This document shows positions 1 through 5,204 of a DNA stretch of 5,204 nucleotides, piece after piece. The position numbers were made by a program, and so were the translations under genes. The stretch is from UBA7985 sp049612785 (lineage in GTDB: Bacteria > Pseudomonadota > Alphaproteobacteria > UBA7985): positions 1 to 5,204 of the forward strand of contig JBMZBW010000158.1 of assembly GCA_049612785.1 (NCBI GenBank). The letters are read 5' to 3'. Every line of letters begins with the position of its first letter. Position 1 is the first letter of the stretch. Under the pieces are notes generated by a model. It was given only the letters and a program-made list of their open reading frames with translations, was not told the origin of the DNA and searched no databases.

Positions 1-394
1 CCGGCTCAAGGTACGCCATCCAGTCCCGGATGAAGTTCGAGAAGCCAAATACGATGTCGTAAGGAGCCTGACCCGCCTGGAAGGGGATCATCGCCTTGGA
101 GTACAGATCACCCGCAGGGGTGTGGATCACGTTCACCTTCGCGCCGGTCAGAGCAGCAAACTGCTCAGCGTGAAGGGCAGTGGGCTCACCCATCACAGGC
201 ACAGCGTGCGTGTTGATGGTCAAAGTCCGGCCGCTGTAATCCTTCTGCGACATCGCCTCGTAAGAACACTCACCAGGGATATCACCGGTGTTCTTGATGT
301 GTGGAAACTGATCGCTCCACTTGTCGCCAGCAGCAACACCAGCGGCAGCTACGCCGACCAGCATGCTGGTAACGGCTAAGGTTAATCTCTTCAT
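1..394 (-). CDS. ABC transporter family 1 (carbohydrate-type) solute-binding protein, N-terminal part
   Basis: Periplasmic binding protein that would deliver a substrate to an ABC importer. Only the first 131 codons are present and the gene continues past the left edge; family members are usually 400 aa or more. The ATG at 394-392 is preceded by a strong GGGAGGT site (405-399), which fixes the start. Residues 1 to about 22 form a Sec signal peptide (MKRLTLAVTSMLVGVAAAG, then VAAG before DKWSD). A short extra segment with one Cys (GECSYEAM) follows. Next comes the typical N-lobe of the SBP_bac_1 fold: LTINTHAV strand, a helix with HAEQFAALTGAKVNV, then AGDLYSKAMIPFQAGQAPYDIVFG. The gene lies 36 bp behind the alcohol dehydrogenase on the same strand, so the two are probably one operon and permease genes may follow outside the window. 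The substrate cannot be told; a sugar, polyol or related alcohol is inferred from the family and the neighbour. Confidence 0.88.
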   Translation of the reverse strand, partial: MKRLTLAVTSMLVGVAAAGVAAGDKWSDQFPHIKNTGDIPGECSYEAMSQKDYSGRTLTINTHAVPVMGEPTALHAEQFAALTGAKVNVIHTPAGDLYSKAMIPFQAGQAPYDIVFGFSNFIRDWMAYLEP

Positions 395-398
395 TTTT

Positions 399-405
399 AC
401 CTCCC
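399..405 (-). promoter_or_regulatory. Ribosome binding site of the solute-binding protein gene
   Basis: The minus strand reads GGGAGGT, four A residues, then ATG. This near-perfect Shine-Dalgarno sequence lies inside the 36-bp gap after the dehydrogenase stop codon. It supports independent, strong translation of the binding protein within the same transcript. No terminator-like hairpin is visible in the gap. Confidence 0.8.
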
Positions 406-430
406 AATAAAAAGAGAATGTGTTTTGGGC

Positions 431-1492
431 TTAAGGCACCAAAACGGCTCGACCTTTGACGTTGCCGTCGTTGAGGTCGTGCAGGGCTTTATTTGCTTCC
501 GAGAGTTTGTATTCGGACATGGAGAGCTTCACGCGCCCTCTGTTGGCCAACTCCATTAACTCATAGAGCTCTGCCCAAGTTCCCACCAAGTTGCCCACGA
601 TGTTCTTTTCAGAAATCACCATGTCAACTGCGAGAATCTTGATCTCTTCACCGTATCCAACGATGTAATAATATCCGGCAGCAGCGGTCATGCTCAGACC
701 CATATTGGTCGAGCCATGCTCGCCTACAAAGTCGATGACGGCCTCTGCGCCTGTTCCGCCGGTCAGTTCCTGAACGGCTTCCAATTCGTTGCCATCGATC
801 AGGACACCGTGATCAGCACCCAGGTCCATGGCATGGGTCAGGGCGTTGATCGACTTTTCCACCACGATGATGTCGGCGGCACACATGGCCTTGAGACACT
901 GGATCGCGATGTGGCCCAAACCGCCTGCGCCGATGATGACACAAGCCTGACCGGGCAGCAGGTGGCGGGTTGCCTTTTTGACAACGCGGTAAGCGGTCAA
1001 ACCGGCGTCAGAAAAGGGCGCAACATCCTTTGGTGCGAGCACGGACGGCAGTTTGATCAGGTTCCGCACGCTGGTCTTCAAGTACTCGGCATAGCCGCCT
1101 TCCTTGATGTTCAGACCCGGAAATGCGCCGTCCTCCGCCTGCATGTCGTGACCGCGGCGACAGGAGAGACAGGTGCCGTCGGTGCCGGAAATGAGCGGGT
1201 GGAGGATGACCGGATCACCAACTTTGAAGTTGGTCACGTCCGAGCCGACTTCTTCGATCCATCCAGCGTTTTCATGACCCATGACACACGGAAGAAGTGT
1301 GTTGTCCGGATCCTGAATGTGTCTCCAGACGCCTTCGATGATGTGCAAATCAGTCCGGCAAACACCAGCAGCACCGATCTTTACGATCACATCCGACGAC
1401 TTTTCGATGGTTGGCTCTGGTAGGTCTGCCTCTTGAACCCACACGTCCTTTTTCATGGCGGGGTCGTATTCGTATAGAACCTGAGCTTTCAC
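431..1492 (-). CDS. Zinc-dependent medium-chain alcohol dehydrogenase (NAD(P)-dependent)
   Basis: Cytoplasmic enzyme of the MDR superfamily, 353 aa, expected to oxidise an alcohol to an aldehyde or ketone with NAD(P). The GTG start at 1492 (protein begins MKAQVLYEYDP) is chosen because GGAGGAGG lies just upstream; the frame stays open to 1552, but that extension does not resemble the family. Catalytic-domain motifs are C45 (GVCRTDLH), H73-E74 (MGHENAG) and D162 (FSDAGLTAY), a Cys/His/Asp set known for catalytic zinc. The Rossmann motif GAGGLG spans 188-193, and E212 after strand 2 favours NAD over NADP. Oddly, the structural-zinc loop at 105-119 has Asp and Ala at its first and fourth cysteine positions, leaving only C108 and C111. 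The closest relatives I can recall are dehydrogenases of monooxygenase or short-alcohol clusters, but the substrate is unknown. It is the first gene of a likely operon with the downstream solute-binding protein and is divergent from an AcoR-type regulator. Confidence 0.95.
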   Translation of the reverse strand: MKAQVLYEYDPAMKKDVWVQEADLPEPTIEKSSDVIVKIGAAGVCRTDLHIIEGVWRHIQDPDNTLLPCVMGHENAGWIEEVGSDVTNFKVGDPVILHPLISGTDGTCLSCRRGHDMQAEDGAFPGLNIKEGGYAEYLKTSVRNLIKLPSVLAPKDVAPFSDAGLTAYRVVKKATRHLLPGQACVIIGAGGLGHIAIQCLKAMCAADIIVVEKSINALTHAMDLGADHGVLIDGNELEAVQELTGGTGAEAVIDFVGEHGSTNMGLSMTAAAGYYYIVGYGEEIKILAVDMVISEKNIVGNLVGTWAELYELMELANRGRVKLSMSEYKLSEANKALHDLNDGNVKGRAVLVP

Positions 1493-1495
1493 TGC

Positions 1496-1506
1496 TTTCC
1501 TCCTCC
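1496..1506 (-). promoter_or_regulatory. Ribosome binding site deciding the GTG start of the alcohol dehydrogenase
   Basis: The minus strand reads GGAGGAGGAAA ending four bases before GTG at 1492. It sets the start at this GTG rather than at the upstream in-frame ATG at 1552, which would add 20 residues with no family resemblance and would run into the putative operator. Confidence 0.8.
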
Positions 1507-1542
1507 AACAGTTCTCTGCCGGTGAAGCTCGTTGAGGGAGGG

Positions 1543-1569
1543 TGAACAGCACAGGGCAATCTGTGTTCA
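1543..1569. promoter_or_regulatory. Putative operator A: inverted repeat TGAACA-N15-TGTTCA
   Basis: TGAACA (1543-1548) and TGTTCA (1564-1569) face each other across 15 bases. An inner CACAG (1550-1554) pairs with CTGTG (1561-1565) around GGCAAT. It lies in the divergent spacer, 51 bases upstream of the dehydrogenase start. The same hexamer recurs in operator B. Inference: an activator binding site for the divergent Fis-type regulator. No binding data are available. Confidence 0.45.
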
Positions 1570-1594
1570 GTTTTCAGGCAAATCGTCTGAATCG

Positions 1595-1611
1595 TGTTCA
1601 CTTTTTGAACA
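1595..1611. promoter_or_regulatory. Putative operator B: TGTTCA-N5-TGAACA palindrome
   Basis: TGTTCACTTTTTGAACA is a perfect inverted repeat of two hexamers with a 5-base spacer, the form expected for a dimeric helix-turn-helix protein. Its centre (1603) lies 47 bases from the centre of operator A (1556). It is 102 bases upstream of the dehydrogenase start and 74 bases upstream of the preferred regulator start. It could serve as an upstream activating site for the operon and an autoregulatory site for the regulator. Confidence 0.55.
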
Positions 1612-1685
1612 ATTGCCTTTGTTTTCCGTTCGCTCGCGATAGGTTACATTTTAAGTACAGTGGTAAATATGGAGTGGTTCACGTC

Positions 1686-3632
1686 ATGCGGGACGCGATA
1701 TCCAACCCTCAAAGCGACGGGCTCGTCGAGGTGCCGTCACTCAAATCGCTTGTGGCTGAAAGCTGGGAGCGGTGCCACTATGCCGGTCTTCGTCGCGAAG
1801 ATCCGTTGCGGTCTGTTGTGCTCCATGATTCTGAACTGCGGGCCAAGCGAGAAGACAACCATGCGCTCTGGCAGTTGGCACAAACCGAGTTGCAGGAACT
1901 GTTTTCGCAGGTTGCCGGTTCAAACTATGTCGTCGCCTTTGCTGATAATTCCGGGACGATCCTCGAAGCGATCCACGATCAGGAGTTTTCACAAAGCAGC
2001 GCGAGCCGCATGGTCATTCCGGGATCTGTCTGGCAGGAAGATATTCGGGGGACCAACGCACTGGGGCTATCGCTTGCGACCAAGCGTGCGTCTGTTGTGG
2101 ATGGCCGCGATCACTTTCTCAGTCGTCTCGAGCAGATCTCCTGCTTTGCCAGCCCTGTTCGGAATTCACGGAATCAGGTGGTTGGCGTTATTGATGCCTC
2201 CACGGATGCACGGTCGCGCCAGCGGCATACTTTGGCGCTTGTTAAGTTGGCAGCGGTCAACGTCGAAAACCGTCTGTTCAGAGCCGAGCACGCCGGCGCG
2301 TTAATTCTCGGTTTTCACCCGCGTCAGGAATATCTGAACACCACCAGCGCTGCGCTGCTGGCTCTTAACGAAGATGGATTTGTTATCGGTGCGAACGGCA
2401 GCGCACAGGAAATGCTGCAAGGCTTGAACCTGAGCGGTCCCATCGCTTTCGAAAACCTGTTTGATGCCCGTTTTTCAACTTTGCTCCAGGAAGTTTTGAC
2501 CCGTGGAACCGCCATGGTGAAAGACCACATGCGCTCGACCGTGTTCTTTACGATCAAAGAAATCGGGCACTTGATGCGGTACATCAATAAGATCCACTTT
2601 TCCAAAAATGGTTCCGCGGCGTTCCCGACAGCTGAGCCCCGGAAACAGTCGAAGGCGAAGAAGTCTGGCGCGCGCGCTGCGAGTGATTGCCGTGATCCAC
2701 AAGTCCTCGCGCAGCTTGATAAGTTGGAGCAAAATCTTCTGACGGGCGGAACGCTGCTGAATGTTGGCGCGCCGGGTACGGGTAAATCCGTGGTCTGCCG
2801 ACAATTGTTTTCGCGCATCGCTCCTGAATCGCCTGTCATCGAGTTAGACTGTGCGCTGATCAACGAAGCCAATTACGAAGCTCTTATGTTCGGCAATGGT
2901 GGTCGGCTCGGTTTCTTTGAGCCGGAATACTTTACCTCTGGCTCGGATCGGGCAGGGGATGAAAGTTCCAACGAGATGGCCCGGCTGTTTTCAGGCAAGG
3001 TCCAGAAGTCAGCGCGTGGCATGCTGTACCTCCGTAACTTTGAAAAGATGCCCGAAGATATGGCCGAAGATCTGCTGCGTCTGATCCAGGCCATAGAAGG
3101 GCCGGACCCGGAAACCTACAAATTCCATCTGTTGCTGCCCCATCTGCTTGTTTTAGCGACCTCCAAGGAGCGGGAGGCGCTTTTTGAGGAAGCCGGACCA
3201 TCGGTCAGGGAGCTTGTCGGCGAAGTTTCCGACGAACTATTTGTGCCCCACCTGAATGAGCGCACAGACATCGACTACGTGATCCGCAGTGCCGCAAGCA
3301 GCATTGATGAAAACAAGATACTGACGGTTGAGACTGTTCGATTGCTATCGCAACACTATTGGCCTGCATCCATTCGTTCCATGCGCAAGGCTCTGCGACA
3401 GATTTTGCGATCAAGCTCGGACCAATACGTTCGCCCGCCGCAGGTGGAGCCTTTCCTGAGCTGTAGTGAAGAGAACATTCGCCCTTGTGCTGCGTGCGCG
3501 GATAGTGTGATCAAGCGTGACAAATGCTTGACCATCCGACGGACGTGGCAGCAAAACGATGGCAACGTGTCACGCGTTTCCCGAAAGTTGGGTCTCTCGC
3601 GAACCACGATCTACGCGCATCTGTCGACCTAA
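1686..3632 (+). CDS. AcoR-type GAF/AAA+/Fis transcriptional regulator with degenerate AAA+ domain
   Basis: DNA-binding regulator of 648 aa, inferred to control the divergent dehydrogenase operon. I chose ATG 1686, with GGAG at 1671-1674. The frame is open back to GTG 1542, but that stretch crosses the palindromic operators, and family members begin shortly before the SWxRC motif (SWERC 26-30, YAGLRREDP). A GAF-type sensor spans about 60-200 (WQEDIRGTNALG, SCFASPV, GVIDAS), as in acetoin and acetone regulators. A PAS-like segment covers 215-290 and a Lys/Ala-rich linker 307-333. The AAA+ remnant covers about 336-575: Walker A GAPGTGKS (361-368), a Walker B position reading GMLYLRNFEKMP (445-456) without the usual Asp-Glu, ERTDID (525-530) at the arginine-finger region, and YWPASIRSMRKAL (558-570). 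No GAFTGA loop is recognisable between the Walker motifs. The C-terminus has a Cys cluster (C593, C601, C604, C614) and a Fis helix-turn-helix (NDGNVSRVSRKLGLSRTTIYAHL). The effector is unknown; a small alcohol or ketone is plausible. Confidence 0.93.
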   Translation: MRDAISNPQSDGLVEVPSLKSLVAESWERCHYAGLRREDPLRSVVLHDSELRAKREDNHALWQLAQTELQELFSQVAGSNYVVAFADNSGTILEAIHDQEFSQSSASRMVIPGSVWQEDIRGTNALGLSLATKRASVVDGRDHFLSRLEQISCFASPVRNSRNQVVGVIDASTDARSRQRHTLALVKLAAVNVENRLFRAEHAGALILGFHPRQEYLNTTSAALLALNEDGFVIGANGSAQEMLQGLNLSGPIAFENLFDARFSTLLQEVLTRGTAMVKDHMRSTVFFTIKEIGHLMRYINKIHFSKNGSAAFPTAEPRKQSKAKKSGARAASDCRDPQVLAQLDKLEQNLLTGGTLLNVGAPGTGKSVVCRQLFSRIAPESPVIELDCALINEANYEALMFGNGGRLGFFEPEYFTSGSDRAGDESSNEMARLFSGKVQKSARGMLYLRNFEKMPEDMAEDLLRLIQAIEGPDPETYKFHLLLPHLLVLATSKEREALFEEAGPSVRELVGEVSDELFVPHLNERTDIDYVIRSAASSIDENKILTVETVRLLSQHYWPASIRSMRKALRQILRSSSDQYVRPPQVEPFLSCSEENIRPCAACADSVIKRDKCLTIRRTWQQNDGNVSRVSRKLGLSRTTIYAHLST

Positions 3633-3633
3633 A

Positions 3634-3655
3634 AACTGCAATTCTAGGGGCAGTT
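3634..3655 (+). terminator. Weak hairpin after the regulator, possible terminator
   Basis: AACTGC (3634-3639) and GCAGTT (3650-3655) can pair around a 10-base loop immediately after the regulator stop codon. The stem is only six base pairs and is not followed by a run of T, so it would be a poor intrinsic terminator. It may only protect or pause the transcript end. Confidence 0.3.
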
Positions 3656-3676
3656 CTACAAGTTGAGAGGGTGGTG

Positions 3677-3708
3677 ATTTGAGATAAAAACTTCAAATGA
3701 TCTCAAAT
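3677..3708. repeat. Perfect 9-bp inverted repeat (hairpin or operator)
   Basis: ATTTGAGAT (3677-3685) and ATCTCAAAT (3700-3708) are exact reverse complements separated by 14 bases. An outer GAGGG (3667-3671) and CCCTC (3714-3718) could extend the structure with an internal loop. No T-tract follows on the plus strand, so an ordinary rho-independent terminator is unlikely. A regulator-binding site or an mRNA-end stem is possible. Confidence 0.55.
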
Positions 3709-3783
3709 AAATTCCCTCATAAAAATGCTTTGTCTTATCTGAAAAATCTTCCGGTTCTTTCTATTAATTTATGTTCAGTTCTA

Positions 3784-3813
3784 TGGACGCTCTACTCCAT
3801 TTTAACCTATAAA
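3784..3813 (+). promoter_or_regulatory. Possible sigma-70 promoter for the secreted-protein gene
   Basis: TGGACG (3784-3789) as a -35 box and TATAAA (3808-3813) as a -10 box are 18 bases apart, in AT-rich DNA about 55-80 bases before the GTG start at 3867. The -35 box matches the consensus at four of six bases. The call rests on eye inspection only and other AT-rich placements are possible. Confidence 0.35.
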
Positions 3814-3866
3814 TAACTACTGGAATGAAGTCTTATTGGCCGGCTTGATTTTAAGGTTATTGAATA

Positions 3867-4613
3867 GTGCAAGAGACTCGTCTGACTCGTTCATCTAAAT
3901 TTTTAACTGGAGGAGTGGCTGCGGCAATTTACTGTGCCTTTGCAGCCGTTGCAGTATGCATAACCTTTAGCAGCGCTTCAGCGCAAAAGGGTAAGAACAG
4001 TGGTGGTGATTTTGCGATTACCATTTCTTCAAACACCGCATCTCTTAACCTCACTCCTTTGCTCAGCGGCGGTTCAACATCAGTTCCATTCGAGGCTAAC
4101 CAAGAGCTGGTCATACAGGTGCTCATGACAGGGCAGAAGAATCAGGAATACGACCTGACACTCTCTTTTCCTTCGCTGTGTTCAAATGTGCTGGGTGAAA
4201 ACCGCGTGCTGTTCACTCCGGATTCAACCAATGACAACACCGACATTGGCGTGTTGGCAGGGGTCAAAATCGCTGATCTCGATGGCAAGGTTTATTACAG
4301 TTACAGCTATCCTGGTGAAGGCGATCAGAGCCCTGAAATGTCCGCGACGTGTAGCAATAATGCGCTCAACCTTCTCGACCCTGATTTCAAGATTAACGAT
4401 AAAACCTCCAAAGACACACTGGCGGTAACGCTGGTCTATGACGTCAGCGGTGCCGTCGAGCTTTCCTCCAGCGGTGTTTTGAGTTCTGCCGGTGCTGATG
4501 GAGAGCCCTTGAACGGCGTCTATTCGGCACTCTTTGAAGCCTCGAGCACAGCAATACAGGCATCCGCGAGCTCTGATTCAAGCGATGGCGGGTCGAATAA
4601 GAACAAAGGCTAG
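3867..4613 (+). CDS. Unrecognised secreted protein with Sec signal peptide
   Basis: Predicted exported protein of 248 aa, about 209 aa when mature; I do not recognise its family. It starts with GTG at 3867, with AAGG at 3853-3856 as a modest ribosome site. Residues 1-39 form a long signal peptide: basic N-region (TRLTRSSK), hydrophobic core (about 15-34) and SASA before QKGK as the cleavage site. The mature part alternates polar and hydrophobic residues (FAITISSNTASLNLT, ELVIQVLM, YDLTLSF, GKVYYSYSY, TLAVTLVYDV), suggesting a beta-rich fold. It has just two cysteines, C105 and C162, both in a CSN context (LCSNVL and TCSNNAL), which could form one disulfide in the periplasm. The last 20 or so residues are Ser/Gly/Lys-rich and probably disordered. 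Weak resemblance to a beta-sandwich surface or pilin-like protein is a guess. Its stop overlaps the stop of the convergent minus-strand gene. Confidence 0.75.
   Translation: MQETRLTRSSKFLTGGVAAAIYCAFAAVAVCITFSSASAQKGKNSGGDFAITISSNTASLNLTPLLSGGSTSVPFEANQELVIQVLMTGQKNQEYDLTLSFPSLCSNVLGENRVLFTPDSTNDNTDIGVLAGVKIADLDGKVYYSYSYPGEGDQSPEMSATCSNNALNLLDPDFKINDKTSKDTLAVTLVYDVSGAVELSSSGVLSSAGADGEPLNGVYSALFEASSTAIQASASSDSSDGGSNKNKG
4610..4613. other. Shared CTAG: overlapping stop codons of two convergent genes
   Basis: The plus-strand gene stops with TAG at 4611-4613 and the minus-strand gene with TAG at 4612-4610, so one palindromic CTAG ends both. No room is left for an intergenic terminator, so each transcript must end inside the opposite gene. 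Confidence 0.75.
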
Positions 4614-5204
4614 TTATCCGTTGTTTCAGGATTTTCGGCCTGCTTATCGAAATCGACAAGATCATGACAATCCTGAGGAACCGTGCGCCGCGTGAGGGGG
4701 GTCTCCGCTTTCCTAAGTTGCTGGATTAACGTGTCACAGCGGTTTTGCAAATTGATAGCGCTATCCACAGTTTCCGCGATCCTCTGACCTTCTTCGGTTG
4801 GTGCGATTGATGCCGAAATCAGCGGTAGGACAGGATTGGTCACTGCCGTAGCACCCTGGGTCTCGCTATCGCATGAACAGACGGAATACTCGGGATCATC
4901 GTCACAAAGCTTCAGGTCAAAGTCTGATCGGAGTGTAAACTTGACGATCCCTTTGAATGTTACGCGTTCCAACTGTTCAATCGACGGGCGTCCAGACCAT
5001 TGGTCTTGGCCCACGCGCTGACATTGGCCTTGGATCTGCTGGAATTTGTCTTCGAATGCCGTTGAGATGGTCGAGCTCTCGAGACCGAACTCAACCAGAT
5101 CTTCATTATTGATCTGCATGTGGATGGTGATCGGAACGGTATAGGCCGCTTCGTTTGTGTTGAGGCCGATGACCGGCGCACACACGCCGCTCGGTACCCG
5201 TTCT
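4610..5204 (-). CDS. Unrecognised cysteine-containing protein, C-terminal part
   Basis: This frame is open from the right edge to TAG at 4612-4610, giving 197 codons; no convincing start or ribosome site is visible, so the gene almost surely begins outside the window. A GTG at 5185 could be read as a start but has no Shine-Dalgarno sequence, and the frame continues upstream as ERVPSG. The visible part begins with a likely beta-rich stretch (AAYTVPITIHMQI, RVTFKGIVKFTLRSDFDLKLC). A Cys-containing acidic loop (KLCDDDPEYSVCSCDSE) and an apolar stretch (AVTNPVLPLISASIAP) follow. A helical C-terminus (GQRIAETVDSAINLQNRCDTLIQQLRKA) ends in a polar tail. Seven cysteines suggest disulfides and therefore an exported or envelope location, but the N-terminus that would show a signal is missing. 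I recognise no family. It converges on the secreted-protein gene, and nearness alone hints at a shared envelope role. Confidence 0.72.
   Translation of the reverse strand, partial: ERVPSGVCAPVIGLNTNEAAYTVPITIHMQINNEDLVEFGLESSTISTAFEDKFQQIQGQCQRVGQDQWSGRPSIEQLERVTFKGIVKFTLRSDFDLKLCDDDPEYSVCSCDSETQGATAVTNPVLPLISASIAPTEEGQRIAETVDSAINLQNRCDTLIQQLRKAETPLTRRTVPQDCHDLVDFDKQAENPETTDN

Larger units (their letters stand above)
3633..3866. other. AT-rich intergenic region between regulator and secreted-protein gene
   Basis: This 234-bp spacer is clearly richer in A and T than the flanking genes, and I see no convincing coding frame in it. It contains a short hairpin directly after the regulator stop, a perfect 9-bp inverted repeat near 3677-3708 and a possible promoter at 3784-3813. 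A sharp change in gene content follows, from metabolic regulation on the left to unrecognised secreted or cysteine-containing proteins on the right, so the spacer marks a transcription-unit boundary. Confidence 0.7.

Noticed and set aside
122..379. Plus-strand open frame of 85 codons at the left end
   Set aside because: It is antisense to the solute-binding protein, which has a signal peptide, family motifs and a strong ribosome site.
716..1423. Long plus-strand open frame of 235 codons
   Set aside because: It lies opposite the well-supported dehydrogenase gene and its translation resembles no protein; it is an antisense shadow of a GC-rich gene.
1537..1550. GG-N10-GC as a sigma-54 promoter toward the regulator
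   Set aside because: Only the invariant dinucleotides match; the surrounding bases do not fit TGGCAC or TTGCA, and one such match is expected by chance.
1542..1685. N-terminal 48-residue extension of the regulator from GTG 1542
   Set aside because: It crosses both putative operators, has no good ribosome site, its translation does not look like the family, and the SWERC motif follows naturally after the ATG at 1686.
2324..2872. Minus-strand open frame of 182 codons inside the regulator
   Set aside because: It lies fully within the regulator coding sequence, with a Ser/Arg-rich composition typical of antisense shadows and no ribosome site.
3772..3780. TGTTCAGTT, shared with the divergent spacer, as an operator for the secreted-protein gene
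   Set aside because: It is a single half-site without a partner, and TGTTCA also occurs by chance inside coding sequence nearby (for example near 4179 and 4208).
3807..3867. Imperfect inverted repeat CTATAAATAAC / GTTATTGAATAG masking the start codon in RNA
   Set aside because: The first arm overlaps the proposed -10 box and would probably lie upstream of the transcript start, so it would not be in the RNA; the match is also imperfect in AT-rich DNA.

Overview
The window looks like chromosomal DNA of an alphaproteobacterium, probably a Rhodobacterales or related marine heterotroph. This is inferred from moderate-to-high GC coding DNA, an AcoR-type GAF/AAA/Fis regulator, and a divergent alcohol dehydrogenase plus ABC solute-binding-protein operon. 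No rRNA or other taxonomic marker is present, so the placement is soft. Both ends cut through genes. I see no tRNA, rRNA, CRISPR array, insertion sequence or phage gene.

Left part (1-1492, minus strand). A zinc-type medium-chain alcohol dehydrogenase (353 aa, GTG start at 1492) is followed after a 36-bp gap by the N-terminal third or so of a family 1 ABC solute-binding protein with a Sec signal peptide, which runs off the left edge. Both have strong Shine-Dalgarno sites and look co-transcribed, so the operon probably couples uptake of a carbohydrate or polyol-like substrate to oxidation of an alcohol.

Centre (1493-3632). A divergent spacer carries four copies of the hexamer TGTTCA/TGAACA arranged as two inverted repeats, a good candidate operator. 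It leads into a plus-strand 648-aa regulator of the AcoR/AcxR type: SWERC motif, GAF domain, PAS-like segment, AAA+ domain and Fis-type helix-turn-helix. The AAA+ domain keeps a Walker A motif but has no recognisable GAFTGA loop and has lost the acidic Walker B residues. I also find no -24/-12 promoter in front of the dehydrogenase. The regulator therefore probably works without sigma-54, controlling the divergent operon and perhaps itself.

Right part (3633-5204). An AT-rich 234-bp spacer holds a weak hairpin just after the regulator stop, a perfect 9-bp inverted repeat and a possible sigma-70 promoter. It is followed by a plus-strand gene for an unrecognised secreted protein of 248 aa. This converges on a minus-strand gene for an unrecognised cysteine-containing protein that enters from beyond the right edge. 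The two genes share the palindrome CTAG, so each stop codon overlaps the other. No function can be assigned to this pair from sequence alone.
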